Assembly (NCBI RefSeq): GCF_003730295.1
Contig: NZ_QTSZ01000029.1
Coordinates: 310,001 to 374,000 of the forward strand
Direction of reading: 5' to 3'
DNA: 64,000 bases
DNA from: Ornithinibacillus gellani
GTDB taxonomy: Bacteria; Bacillota; Bacilli; Bacillales; Amphibacillaceae
This document shows positions 12,140-21,456 of the stretch, piece by piece. A program made the position numbers and the translations under genes. The notes beneath the pieces were generated by a model, which saw only the letters and a list, made by a program, of their open reading frames with translations, made no database searches and was not told the origin of the DNA. Position 1 is the stretch's first letter. Every line of letters starts with the position of its first letter.

Positions 12140-13414
12140 TTAAACCGTTTCAAACAACTCTACTAATAATAAGGAAACAGCACCCATTAGTGTCGCATCA
12201 TCACCAAAAGCAGTTACTGCAATTTTGGTTTGCTTTGCCTCCTTTGTCAATCCTCGTTGCTGTATCATTTCCGTAATCACAGGCAATATAAATGCTTTCG
12301 CTTTGGACACACTTCCCCCCAACACAATCAAATCTGGATTAATAACATGCACCAAATTGGTTAATGCAATTCCAATAATTTCTCCTATTTTTCGTAAAAG
12401 ATGAACACAGATTTCATCGCCTTTTATTGCTTTGTTATGTATGTCTTCAAAGGTAATATCCGCATCCAAAAACTGCTGATAATCCTCAGCATTCTGTTGA
12501 ATAAGAGCCTGTAAATCCTCTGTCAACTGGACAGCTGAATAACGGGACGGATCTATTTGGTTTCCCTGTTGCAACGCTTGTTTAATAAATGACTTCGCTT
12601 GTTTTACGATGGCATCTCCACTAGCAAAGGTTTGAAAACATCCTTTATTTCCACATGTACAAACATCTCCGTTCAGATCGATGGTCATATGACCAACCTC
12701 ACCAGCCAGATCCGCGGCACCATGATATAACTTACCATCAATTACAAGTCCTGCACCGACACCGCTGCCCATATTAACCATTAACATACTGCCAATATGG
12801 TCCAATTGATTAAGCCAAGATTCACCAAGTGCCATAGCTCGTACATCATTTTCAACCTTCACTATCATTTCAAACTCTTTTTCAAGCGCTTCCATGATAG
12901 GGATATCACGAAGCCCCAGGTTTGGTGCAACTAATGATAATCCATTTTCTACGTCTACTACCCCGTGCATCGCTACACCGATTCCCATCACTTTATCTGG
13001 TTTAGACAATGAATCCAGGGCGGAATGAATTACTTCGATTAAATCTGCTAGAAAATCTGCTTCCGTAATTGGCCGCTTAATTGATTTTGGCTCTACCCTT
13101 GCCACAATTTTACCGGACAAATTACTTACAAAACATTTTATCCAATCTGCACCAGCATCCACTCCAATCACACATAAGGCATCCTGGTTAATTAACAGCA
13201 TGGTTGGTTTGCGACCACCTTGGGATTCTCCAAGACTGCTTTCTACAACCAAATCCTCTGCCAATAATTCTCTAACGATACTGCTTACCGTGGGTGGTGT
13301 AAGTTTTGTATCTTTAGCTATTTGTGCACGAGAAATTGGCTGGTTGGTACGTATTTTATTTAAAACTAAGGATTTATTAACTGATTTCATTAATTGAAAT
13401 GTTCCACGTTTCAT
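12140..13414 (-). CDS. ROK-family transcriptional repressor (XylR/NagC-like)
   Basis: A DNA-binding ROK protein of 424 residues. The N-terminal winged helix (about residues 10-75; NQPISRAQIAKDTKLTPPTV and SSIVRELLAEDLV) is followed by the ROK sugar-sensing domain with VIGVDAGADWIKC, GSGVGAGLVIDG and the zinc motif CTCGNKGCFQ. The motif GGSVSKAK lies near the C-terminus. The start at 13414 follows a run of seven G (GGGGGGG); an upstream in-frame start at 13438 lacks such support. It sits between the GH2 unit and the plus-strand binding proteins, and a shared 17-bp palindrome occurs at its own promoter and at promoters across the locus. It is therefore the best candidate for the pathway repressor, relieved by an intracellular sugar. 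Confidence 0.92.
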   Translation of the reverse strand: MKRGTFQLMKSVNKSLVLNKIRTNQPISRAQIAKDTKLTPPTVSSIVRELLAEDLVVESSLGESQGGRKPTMLLINQDALCVIGVDAGADWIKCFVSNLSGKIVARVEPKSIKRPITEADFLADLIEVIHSALDSLSKPDKVMGIGVAMHGVVDVENGLSLVAPNLGLRDIPIMEALEKEFEMIVKVENDVRAMALGESWLNQLDHIGSMLMVNMGSGVGAGLVIDGKLYHGAADLAGEVGHMTIDLNGDVCTCGNKGCFQTFASGDAIVKQAKSFIKQALQQGNQIDPSRYSAVQLTEDLQALIQQNAEDYQQFLDADITFEDIHNKAIKGDEICVHLLRKIGEIIGIALTNLVHVINPDLIVLGGSVSKAKAFILPVITEMIQQRGLTKEAKQTKIAVTAFGDDATLMGAVSLLLVELFETV

Positions 13415-13447
13415 AGAACCCCCCCTATTAAAAAACACTTTTCGTCA

Positions 13448-13489
13448 ATTATATCACAACTTTTTAAAATTAACTTACTTTTGTGATAT
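13448..13489 (-). promoter_or_regulatory. ROK repressor promoter with weak operator inside an inverted repeat
   Basis: TATAAT on the minus strand (13453-13448) is a clear -10 box. Upstream, 13461-13477 holds one good half-site (TTAACTTA) of the ROK operator, placed over the -35 region. This is bracketed by a separate perfect 9-bp inverted repeat, ATATCACAA (13451-13459) and TTGTGATAT (13481-13489). Autoregulation, perhaps with a second regulator, is likely. Confidence 0.5.
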
Positions 13490-13994
13490 TTTAATCCAAA
13501 ATTTGTAAATTATATGTTCTTTATGGTTCTGTCCCTATCCATCTTACGAATAATATATCATCATTTCTTTACACAAATGCTAGACAATGCAAATAAAAAT
13601 GAAAGCGATGGACCTCATCTTAAACCTTTCTCTACCGTATTGTAAATATTTTAATAATTACCTGTTTTCTATCATCCGTTATTTACACATGAACTTTCAC
13701 ATGCTAGAATGATTTTAGTAATTTATTTAATAAATAATTTATTAATCATTGTTAAAAGGAGGTGAATGTGGTTCATAATTGTATTCCTAACTGTATAACG
13801 GTTTGAAAGGATATAAATAGAGTGAAAACAGTTTGTTGAAGGACGAACTCAATCCATGATAGGCATTGGTTCACCCACTCCTTCATAAGTTAACTTAATT
13901 TTCCTTAAACTCCTAACAAATATACAGTGAGACATGTCGAGGATAAACTGGTTCAGGCAAAGGAAAGATAAAAAAGAGGAGTGTCAATCAGTCG
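13490..13994 (+). promoter_or_regulatory. Long leader region of binding protein B with ROK-type operator
   Basis: The operator TAAGTTAACTTAATTTT lies at 13886-13902, about 90 nt upstream of the lipoprotein start; it keeps the perfect AAGTTAACTT core. A -10 box could not be placed with confidence. An AT-rich palindrome, TTATTTA-A-TAAATAA, sits near 13721-13735. An AAAGGAGG site at 13755-13762 precedes a possible 12-codon leader frame (GTG 13768 to TGA 13806), which is speculative. No longer gene is present. Confidence 0.5.
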
Positions 13995-15593
13995 ATGAAA
14001 AAAGTGTATCTGTTTTCAGTACTCATACTAATTCTGTTGCTTGCAGCATGTAGTGGAGGCAAAACAGACGAAGGGAATTCAAATGTTGAAAAAGAAGATT
14101 TAGATAATCTTACAGATAAACAATTCCCAGTCGTTAAAGAGCCTATTACAATATCTATGTTTTCTGCATCCAACCCTAATCAAGGGGATTGGAATGATTT
14201 ATTTATTTGGAATGAATATGAAAAAATGACCAATGTTAAAGTGGAATGGGAGCAAGTACCTGATTCTACATTGGAAGAAAAAAGAAATTTAAGATTAGCA
14301 AATAAGGATTTACCAGATGCTTTTTATGCGGCCGGTCTAAAGAATCTTGACTTATTTAAATATGGAAAACAAGGTTCGTTCATTCCATTAAATGATTTAA
14401 TTGAGAAATACGCACCAAATCTGCAACAAGTCTTGGATGAATATCCAGAGGTACGAAAGGCAATTACATTCCCAGATGGCAATATATATGCATTGCCTAC
14501 CATTCAAGACCCGGAATTCCTGTCCTTACTTGTAGGAGCAAGACCTTGGTATAATCAAGAATGGTTGGATGAATTAAATATGGAAATGCCGGAAACAACT
14601 GAAGAGTATTACGACTATCTAAAGGCGGTTAAAGAGGACAACCCTGGTGATAAGAATATTGAAGCAGTACCGTATGGTGGTAGAAACATTTCAGAATTAA
14701 TTCGCTGGCTTAGAGGATCATTTGGGTTAAATGCCCAAGGTCATCCATATATCGACCTTGATCCAGAAAAAGATGACCTGCGCTTCATTCCCACTTCAGA
14801 TGACTATAAAGAAATGTTAGAATACGTTCACAAGCTATATGATGAGAAGTTAATCAATCAAAATATCTTTACAATAGAGAATGACCAATTTCTGGCGAAT
14901 GGTGCGAATGGGATGTATGGTAGCACCGTTTTCTATAGCCCAGATGATACATTTGGAACAAAAACAGGACTCTATGTAGGTGGTGTTCCACTAAAAGGTC
15001 CTAAAGGCTATCAATTTTACAGTAAGAGTAATGCTGTTGGAAGAATAGATGGTCTCGTTATCACAAGTAATGCTGAAAACCCTGCAGCAATTGTTAAATG
15101 GCAGGACTATTTCTATACAGAAGAGGGCTCAAGATTCCAGTATATGGGTGTTGAAGGTGAAACATATGAAGAAACTGAAGATGGTTTTGAATATGTTGAC
15201 GAAATTACAAATAGCCCGGATGGACTGACCCTGGATGAAGAATTAAGAAAGCGATTAGCCTGGGTTGGGCTATGGCCACCAGGAATTATGCGTCAGGACT
15301 ATTTTATGGGGTCAGAAACATCAGAGGCTTCCTTGGAGGCTACTAAAAAATTGGAACCTTATTTATCAGATGTGTCATGGCCATCCTTTACCTATACGGA
15401 AGATGAAAACCGTATTCTCTCATCTGCCGGTTCAGATATTGAAAAATATGTTCAAGAAATGCGCGATAAATTTATTGTAGGGGAAATTCCTTTTTCAAAA
15501 TGGGATGACTACGTAAAAGAAATCAATGCTATGGGACTCGAAGATTATATGGAAGTACAGCAAAACGCTTATGACCGATATAGTGAAAACTAA
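13995..15593 (+). CDS. ABC sugar-binding lipoprotein, LplA-like (paralogue B)
   Basis: Solute-binding lipoprotein of 532 residues with signal peptide MKKVYLFSVLILILLLAAC and lipobox LAAC (Cys 19). The mature part shares the family landmarks FPVVKEPITISMF, FIPLNDLIEKYAPN, FPDGNIYALP and SGSETSEASLEA-like C-terminal wording (here MGSETSEASLEA). It is closest by eye to paralogue A, with which it shares SEASEASLEAAAK-type and NRxxxxxGxDIEKYV stretches. It is transcribed on the plus strand, opposite to the enzymes, with no permease beside it. GAGGAG lies 13 nt upstream of the ATG, a longer spacing than usual. An upstream ROK operator places it in the regulon. Confidence 0.9.
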   Translation: MKKVYLFSVLILILLLAACSGGKTDEGNSNVEKEDLDNLTDKQFPVVKEPITISMFSASNPNQGDWNDLFIWNEYEKMTNVKVEWEQVPDSTLEEKRNLRLANKDLPDAFYAAGLKNLDLFKYGKQGSFIPLNDLIEKYAPNLQQVLDEYPEVRKAITFPDGNIYALPTIQDPEFLSLLVGARPWYNQEWLDELNMEMPETTEEYYDYLKAVKEDNPGDKNIEAVPYGGRNISELIRWLRGSFGLNAQGHPYIDLDPEKDDLRFIPTSDDYKEMLEYVHKLYDEKLINQNIFTIENDQFLANGANGMYGSTVFYSPDDTFGTKTGLYVGGVPLKGPKGYQFYSKSNAVGRIDGLVITSNAENPAAIVKWQDYFYTEEGSRFQYMGVEGETYEETEDGFEYVDEITNSPDGLTLDEELRKRLAWVGLWPPGIMRQDYFMGSETSEASLEATKKLEPYLSDVSWPSFTYTEDENRILSSAGSDIEKYVQEMRDKFIVGEIPFSKWDDYVKEINAMGLEDYMEVQQNAYDRYSEN

Positions 15594-15624
15594 GAAGAAT
15601 CAATTCTTTTTTTAAACCAAAAGG

Positions 15625-15902
15625 AGGCTGGAACAACACTATTTTTATCTATCAAATAACGAACATTGCTATCTTTGATCCCTCTTAATTCATCGACCGT
15701 ATACAATCGATGTGCTAGAAGGCGATACGATATTATTAGATGGTAGCTGCTTGATTCCGTATCATCGCAGCTACCATCATGAAAGATCGCTTCAAAAAGC
15801 GGGTTATCACAAGTAGAAAAAGCTCCATTCTGTTTCTAAGTTAATTCGTATTCATCTTGCAGTTCGTTTTTTCAACTGATAATTATAGTGTTGTCCAACC
15901 TC
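15625..15902. mobile_element. MITE-like element with terminal inverted repeats
   Basis: AGGCTGGAACAACACTAT (15625-15642) and ATAGTGTTGTCCAACCTC (15885-15902) are inverted copies with one gap and one mismatch near the outer end, and similarity continues inward for about 20 more bases (both contain AACGAAC in register). Inside, a perfect 12-bp stem GATGGTAGCTGC/GCAGCTACCATC (15739-15750, 15767-15778) is present. No transposase frame is seen. The ends resemble those of insertion sequences common in related bacilli, so this may be a non-autonomous derivative or a decayed insertion. Confidence 0.6.
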
Positions 15903-16220
15903 TTTTCATAATCGCGGTTATAAAGCGTTTTCACATATAATCGTATCTGTATGAAGCATTCAAGCTTTTTATATGCAGCACTATACATTAATTCACTTAT
16001 TGTATAGTCAATGGGTAGCTATAAGGCTTTATATAAAAATATAAAAAAATATTCTATGTAACACCAATGCCGCAATCTATTAATTTTAAGATAAATAGGT
16101 AAATTTATATAGAAGGGGGGAAAGTGATTAACACTAGAATCCTAGTCTATGGAATCACATGGACACCATTATTTACATTTACAACTAGATATTAAATATT
16201 ACAGAATTAGGGGTGTACAA
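15903..16220 (+). promoter_or_regulatory. Upstream region of binding protein C with possible cre box
   Basis: The reverse strand of 15920-15933 reads TGAAAACGCTTTAT, matching 12 of 14 cre positions. No clear -35/-10 pair and no ROK operator were found. A G-rich ribosome site (GGGG at 16209-16212) precedes the ATG at 16221. Confidence 0.4.
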
Positions 16221-17831
16221 ATGAGATTTAAAGCTTTTTCCATATCATTGTTCATACTTTGTTCCATCTTACTACTCGGTGCTTGTAGCGGTAAGGGGGA
16301 TGAAGCAACAAAAAATATTGAAAAAGAAGATCTGGATAATGTAAATGAAACCGGAATGCCAATTGTTGACGAAGAAATCGAACTAAACTTTTTTGCCGGA
16401 AAGGCACCAGCTACCGCTGATGATTGGAACGATGTTTTAGTCTTTAATAAATATGAAGAAATGACAAATATAGATGTGAAGTGGAAAATGGTACCATGGG
16501 AAGGTTTGACAGAGCAACGAAATCTATCGCTATCCAGCAATAACCTGCCTGATGCATACCATAGTGCAGTTATACCAGTAACAGACATTTTAAAATATGG
16601 TGAACAAGGCATGTTTATTCCTTTAAACGATTTAATTGATAAATATGCGCCAAACTTTAAAAAGATATTAGATGAAAATCCGGAGATTAAAAAAGCAATA
16701 ACATTTCCAGATGGAAACATCTACTCTTTCCCGCTCATTTCAGATCCGGATTTCACTGCATTGCAAATTAGTGAAGGACCTTGGATTAGACAGGATTGGC
16801 TAGATGAGCTTGGAATGGATAACCCTGAAACAACAGAAGAACTCTATGAATATTTAAAAGCTGTTAAAGAAAAGGATCCCGGCAACAACAATGCCATTCC
16901 ACTTGGTTCACAATCGATTGGCGGTATATTGACATGGTTAAAGGGCTCATTTGGAGTTGGAAACCGTGGGCAAACCCATCAATTCATCGATATGGACCCA
17001 GAGCGTAATCAATTACGATTCTATCCAATTTCGGATGATTATAAAGAAATGCTTGAATACGTGAAAAAATTATATGATGAAGGCTTAATTGAAAAAAATA
17101 TCTTCACGCTTGAGCATGATCGTTTTTATGCTAATGGTGCAGAGGGAGTATATGGTAGTGTCTATAACCATAGTCCTGAGGAACTCTTTAGTGGTGATAT
17201 AGGAAAGAATTACACTGGTGGAAATGCATTAGAAGGTCCACATGGTGAAAAAGCGTTTAGTGGAATTGGTTTTCCATCTAGTATCACTGGTTTTGTCATT
17301 ACAAGTGCAAATGAACATCCAGCAGCAACAGTAAGATGGATGGACTATTTCTATAGTGATGAAGGTGCAAGAATGTTCTTCATGGGCTTCGAAGGCGAAA
17401 CATATGAAGTAACGGAAGATGGAGAATATGAATATATAGATGAAATTGCTAATAATCCGGAATTATCGCTGGACCAGGCAGTTGCACAATATCTAACTTG
17501 GCCAGGAGGGCAATATCCAGGCATTTTAAAGGAAGATTATTTTAAAGGTGCAGAAGGCGCACCTTCTTCCAAGGAGGCAGCTAAAAAATTAGAACCTTAT
17601 TTTGTAGAAGAGGTATGGCCATCCTTCACGTACACGGATGAAGAAATCAGAATCATGACTTCTTCCGGTGCCGATTTGGAGAAATACGTGAATGAAATGC
17701 GCGATAAATTTATCTCAGGAAGCGAATCACTCGATGAATGGGATAAATATGTTGAAACGGTTAAAAACATCGGGCTAGATGAATACATGGAAGTACAAGA
17801 AAAAGCCTACAAACGCTTCACAGAAAATTAA
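16221..17831 (+). CDS. ABC sugar-binding lipoprotein, LplA-like (paralogue C)
   Basis: Lipoprotein of 536 residues; signal peptide MRFKAFSISLFILCSILLLGAC with lipobox LGAC. The start at 16221 is chosen because the signal peptide begins there and GGGGTG lies 5-9 nt upstream; an open frame extends 24 codons further but has no signal-like sequence. It shares FIPLNDLIDKYAPNFKKILDENP with paralogue D and FPDGNIYSFP with D and F. It lies downstream of paralogue B on the plus strand but is separated by the inverted-repeat element and a possible cre box, so it may have its own promoter. A strong terminator follows. Confidence 0.9.
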   Translation: MRFKAFSISLFILCSILLLGACSGKGDEATKNIEKEDLDNVNETGMPIVDEEIELNFFAGKAPATADDWNDVLVFNKYEEMTNIDVKWKMVPWEGLTEQRNLSLSSNNLPDAYHSAVIPVTDILKYGEQGMFIPLNDLIDKYAPNFKKILDENPEIKKAITFPDGNIYSFPLISDPDFTALQISEGPWIRQDWLDELGMDNPETTEELYEYLKAVKEKDPGNNNAIPLGSQSIGGILTWLKGSFGVGNRGQTHQFIDMDPERNQLRFYPISDDYKEMLEYVKKLYDEGLIEKNIFTLEHDRFYANGAEGVYGSVYNHSPEELFSGDIGKNYTGGNALEGPHGEKAFSGIGFPSSITGFVITSANEHPAATVRWMDYFYSDEGARMFFMGFEGETYEVTEDGEYEYIDEIANNPELSLDQAVAQYLTWPGGQYPGILKEDYFKGAEGAPSSKEAAKKLEPYFVEEVWPSFTYTDEEIRIMTSSGADLEKYVNEMRDKFISGSESLDEWDKYVETVKNIGLDEYMEVQEKAYKRFTEN

Positions 17832-17864
17832 GTGAAAAAAAGACTGGGACTTAACCAGTCACAC

Positions 17865-17905
17865 AGCCATGTTTATCACGAAAGGATAAACATGGCTATT
17901 TTTTA
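17865..17905 (+). terminator. Rho-independent terminator after binding protein C
   Basis: AGCCATGTTTATC (17865-17877) and GATAAACATGGCT (17885-17897) form a perfect 13-bp stem with a 7-nt loop, followed by ATTTTTTATT. Confidence 0.9.
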
Positions 17906-17997
17906 TTGTGAATTTGTTGAAATGAGGGGTACTGGTAGTATCTCTACACGCCTGGGAAAGCAAATCCTAGTTGATTTTTATAAGGATCACCTCCGTA

Positions 17998-18240
17998 AGT
18001 GATGGAGTAGATTTACTAATTTTTTCCCTTTTATTTGATTAACTTCGTCGCTCCATCAATCTACTCCGCGTTCCACGGGCCGGTCGCAACCGACTAAGAA
18101 GAAGTTCACTTTCTTTGTCGGTTGCGTACACGGCTGGTCCCTTAATAGTTTCCGTAGTTTTATTCCGCTTTATAGATATAAAAATAGTACGCACTGGTAA
18201 AATTAAATTATCCGTTGAGATGACAAACAATAACATGTAT
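17998..18240. repeat. Mosaic of inverted repeats (decayed intergenic element)
   Basis: GATGGAGTAGATT (18001-18013) is nearly inverted at 18051-18067 (CTCCATCAATCTACTCC). A perfect 10-bp inverted repeat CGCAACCGAC (18085-18094)/GTCGGTTGCG (18117-18126) follows. The stretch CTTCGTCGCTCCAT recurs near 594 with further downstream similarity, so these are probably two copies of one element. Short open frames here have no family signature. Confidence 0.5.
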
Positions 18241-18365
18241 CAGCTCAAGGAATATACACAGACTCCTTGGAAAAGCAGGGCGCTTTTTCTGTGTGCGATG
18301 CATTACCATGGGGGCAAAGATCCATATAAGCCCACACAAGGCGAACTGATTATGTCTCAAATATC
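18241..18365. repeat. Intergenic repeat, copy 1 (covarying stem)
   Basis: Similar over about 100-120 bp to 54605-54745: both have CTCCTTG, a G-rich AGGGC, CTTTTTCTG, GTGCGATGCAT and CCATATAAG in the same order. ACACAG (18256-18261) pairs with CTGTGT (18289-18294); in the other copy the same positions read ACGCAG and CTGCGT, a compensatory change that preserves the stem. Confidence 0.6.
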
Positions 18366-18413
18366 TATTCCTTATTCATTAAATTTGTAAAGCTTGCTGC
18401 ATGATGTATAAAA

Positions 18414-19649
18414 TTAGTAAACTGCTATTTTATGAATCTGTGGATGCCCAATACGTTCGACAACCTCAATTACCAAGCCACTAACCTTTACAGGCGGAAT
18501 AGGAATAATGATTTTATTGCCAATATTTCTTCCCTCATGTATCAACACGTGATGTCGTGTTTTGGCTGTTATGATATTCACCTTAAAATGAATGATGTTT
18601 TCTCCTTCTGTCAGATCTTCCTGAATAACAATTCGTTCAATGAATTTTGGGTTATTAGTTTGATATATCCATTTATCATCTTGACGCTTAAAATTCTTTT
18701 CTGACAGAATCGGATGATCAAATTGCTTTCTGATTTCTTCTCCAAATTCGAGCAATCTTTCTGTATCTTTTGCAGGTAAAACTCCTTCACGATTCGGACC
18801 GATATTTAATAGCAAATTTGTACCACGACCGACCGAATGATAATAAATTCCCATCAATTCTTTCAAGCTCTTTATGGTATCTTCGTCCTGATCACTGTAG
18901 AACCAGTTAGACCGCATCTGAACATCACATTCCGCCGGTAACCAACGAGATTCTGTGAGCGTGGTTGTTTCCTTATCATAAATAGAAACCTCAACATGAT
19001 TAACCACGTTAAAGCTCGAAATCGGCGCAATCCCATCTTCATTGCCAATCCAGCGAAAATCCGGATCAGCCATATTAAAAATGAGAATATTGGGTTGCAA
19101 TGTTCGAATCTGTTTCACAATACGCGGCCAGTCATATTCATGCCCAGCAGAACCAGCCCCATCAAACCAAAGAATATCTATTTCACCATAATTACCAAGC
19201 AATTCAGTGATTTGATTAACGAAATAATCATCATATGCCTTGCTATCTTTATCCTCATAAAAATCAGCAGCACCGTCATAGGGGGAATAATAAAGGCCTG
19301 GCTTAATATCATACTTCCTGCAGGCATCGACAAAATCTGCAATAACATCCCCTTGCCCATTTTTCCACGGCGAGTCTGCAACTGAAAAATCCGTATAATC
19401 GGAAGGCCAATTTGAGAATCCGTCGTGATGTTTTGCTGTCAAAACAGCATATTTCATTCCTGCTTTTTTTGCAGTTTCAATCCATTGCTCACAGTTTAAT
19501 TGATTAGGATTAAATTTTTCTGGAGACATGTCTCGTTTATCAAAATCGACATAGCCTTCATAGAATGTTCGCAGTCCAAAATGTATAAACAAACCAAACT
19601 CCCATGATTGAAAAGCTAATTGTTTTTCTGTTGGCTTTAATTGGTTCAT
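18414..19649 (-). CDS. GH29 alpha-L-fucosidase
   Basis: Cytoplasmic retaining alpha-L-fucosidase of 411 residues. The N-terminal barrel begins FGLFIHFGLRTFYEGYVDF and contains YAVLTAKHHDGFSNWPS, the GH29 signature with two substrate-binding His residues. The nucleophile Asp is expected in IDILWFDGAG. There is no signal peptide and no long C-terminal extension, so it is a compact family member. The ATG at 19649 follows AAAGGAT at good spacing; the frame is open 44 codons upstream but that part looks non-coding. It is the last gene of the minus-strand enzyme cluster and points to fucose on the imported glycan. Confidence 0.92.
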   Translation of the reverse strand: MNQLKPTEKQLAFQSWEFGLFIHFGLRTFYEGYVDFDKRDMSPEKFNPNQLNCEQWIETAKKAGMKYAVLTAKHHDGFSNWPSDYTDFSVADSPWKNGQGDVIADFVDACRKYDIKPGLYYSPYDGAADFYEDKDSKAYDDYFVNQITELLGNYGEIDILWFDGAGSAGHEYDWPRIVKQIRTLQPNILIFNMADPDFRWIGNEDGIAPISSFNVVNHVEVSIYDKETTTLTESRWLPAECDVQMRSNWFYSDQDEDTIKSLKELMGIYYHSVGRGTNLLLNIGPNREGVLPAKDTERLLEFGEEIRKQFDHPILSEKNFKRQDDKWIYQTNNPKFIERIVIQEDLTEGENIIHFKVNIITAKTRHHVLIHEGRNIGNKIIIPIPPVKVSGLVIEVVERIGHPQIHKIAVY

Positions 19650-19777
19650 CTCTATCCTTTCACTTCCCTCGTTATATAAAATAATGAAAGTGTTCAATGT
19701 ACCATACAGACTAAGATACAAGTCGTTATTGAAGCTTTTTTGTTGTAATGTATTGCTTTCACTTTTGATCTTTCGTC

Positions 19778-21436
19778 TCATTTAATATTTTTTGCAATGA
19801 GCCGATTCACTTCTTCTCGTTTCTGTAATATGTCGAGTTTATCCTCAGGGTATGCTTTAAAAGTAATGGGCTTGTCTAAATCCTTTTCCAATAAAGCAAC
19901 TACTTCTTCTTTTCCTATCAAGCTTTCCAATAATTGTAATGCCCTTTGGTCTTGTAAACCTTCATAAAAAACCTCCAAACGAATCGATTCTATTGGGCCA
20001 TCTTCCCCTGGGTATACGACAAACGCATCTCCAGATGGAAAACCATAGCCAGCATCTGTATTACGAAATGGATCAAGTGACCTTTTAGAAAACTGGGTAA
20101 ACCAAAAATTATAGCCCCAATGTAAGAATCCTTTTATGTCATATTTATAAAGCTGCATCCCAATTACACGATTTCTTGCAGACGGAAAGGCAAAGAAACG
20201 ATTGGATACATCTACATTTTGGGCACAGCAATAATATGTCCAAAGATCTGGAACCCCATTTTCTAAAAAGGCTTCGATATGATTGTTTGCAGGTATCGGG
20301 TTTTTAACAAGTCCTTTCTGGTAAAAATCATAATCGGATAAAGCATCCATAATTGGAAATGCCGATAGGTGTTCATGTAATTGCTCACTCGCGCTTTTAT
20401 ATGACTCGATATCTTGAATACTTGGTTCATCGGATACATGAAAATAGACACGATCCTTTAGACCTTGTTCATGAATAAAGCGAACCAATTCAGGTAAAAA
20501 CTGATTTAAAAACGAACGATAATCCACTCCACTTGCATCCGTATCCCAGCCAAATATTTGTTTCATTTCCCCATTTTCAGTAGCCATAATCTTTGGTGCA
20601 TGTTTTGCTCCCCACTGTGAAAATAAATGGGAAAACTCAAAATATCGGATTCCAATGTTCGAACACATATCAATCCAACGCTTTAGTTTTTCAAAAGAAA
20701 AAGTATAATGCTCTCCCTCTTTTTCAACTGCTACCAGCTGAACTGTTGGGCGCTCCCCCCCAATTTCTGTATCTAGCGGTGGTGTAAATATGGGGGTCAA
20801 TAACATATTCATACCGTGCTTCACGGCTGTTTGTACATATTTTTCCACGAGTTTCCAATGAGGCTCACTAAACACATCAACCTGATACTGATCCGCAATA
20901 CAATCGGTGTGAAACCATTCCGTATGAATCAGCTGTTGTTCAGGTAGCTCGGCAGGAATGACTTCCAATTGAAACACTTCATTAGCTAAAGTTTCACCAG
21001 ATGCCGCTTGAAAAGAAACACCTATATCATGTAATCCAGCTGGTGCATGTGTATCTACATCCACGGTTACCCACAGGGATCGCCACTGATTGGTAAAAGC
21101 GGTCAATCCTTCCTCTGTTACGGGAAAGAGCGGATCCGGGTACAACCCAGGAGTGGACCGTAATATGTTCTCATCATGATGCACATAACAAGGAAACTCG
21201 GAAGGTGCTAAACCAACTGTTCGAAGTTGAATTTCGGCATCTATTTCTGATTCTATATGCACTTGAATATCTTTTATCATTGGTCCATTTGTATAAAAAG
21301 CGACCTGGAAAGAATAGGTTTCATTCCTTAATGCGGAGCCACGATTATATGCTGTATCTTGCAATTCCTCATCCGCAAATACTTTCGTCAAAGAACTTAA
21401 ACATCTCGTCTTTAATTGCTTTGCTGTCGTTCCCAT
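19778..21436 (-). CDS. GH123/DUF4091-like beta-N-acetylgalactosaminidase
   Basis: A 552-residue protein with an N-terminal beta-sandwich (to about residue 160) and a TIM barrel from about 170, including WFHTDCIADQY and VYFHVSDEPS, where the Asp-Glu pair matches the catalytic acid and helper residue of GH123. C-terminal GFLHWGYNFWFTQFS and YPGEDGPIESIRLE are typical of DUF4091 proteins. Known GH123 enzymes cleave non-reducing beta-GalNAc by an N-acetyl-assisted mechanism, including from glycosphingolipid glycans. No signal peptide. It lies 20 nt downstream of sulfatase S2 and upstream of the fucosidase. Family is clear; beta-GalNAc specificity is inferred. Confidence 0.8.
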   Translation of the reverse strand: MGTTAKQLKTRCLSSLTKVFADEELQDTAYNRGSALRNETYSFQVAFYTNGPMIKDIQVHIESEIDAEIQLRTVGLAPSEFPCYVHHDENILRSTPGLYPDPLFPVTEEGLTAFTNQWRSLWVTVDVDTHAPAGLHDIGVSFQAASGETLANEVFQLEVIPAELPEQQLIHTEWFHTDCIADQYQVDVFSEPHWKLVEKYVQTAVKHGMNMLLTPIFTPPLDTEIGGERPTVQLVAVEKEGEHYTFSFEKLKRWIDMCSNIGIRYFEFSHLFSQWGAKHAPKIMATENGEMKQIFGWDTDASGVDYRSFLNQFLPELVRFIHEQGLKDRVYFHVSDEPSIQDIESYKSASEQLHEHLSAFPIMDALSDYDFYQKGLVKNPIPANNHIEAFLENGVPDLWTYYCCAQNVDVSNRFFAFPSARNRVIGMQLYKYDIKGFLHWGYNFWFTQFSKRSLDPFRNTDAGYGFPSGDAFVVYPGEDGPIESIRLEVFYEGLQDQRALQLLESLIGKEEVVALLEKDLDKPITFKAYPEDKLDILQKREEVNRLIAKNIK

Positions 21437-21456
21437 TTTACCACCAACTTTAAATA

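Noticed and set aside
18115-18390. 91-residue plus-strand frame
   Set aside because: Runs through two different repeat elements and has no ribosome site.
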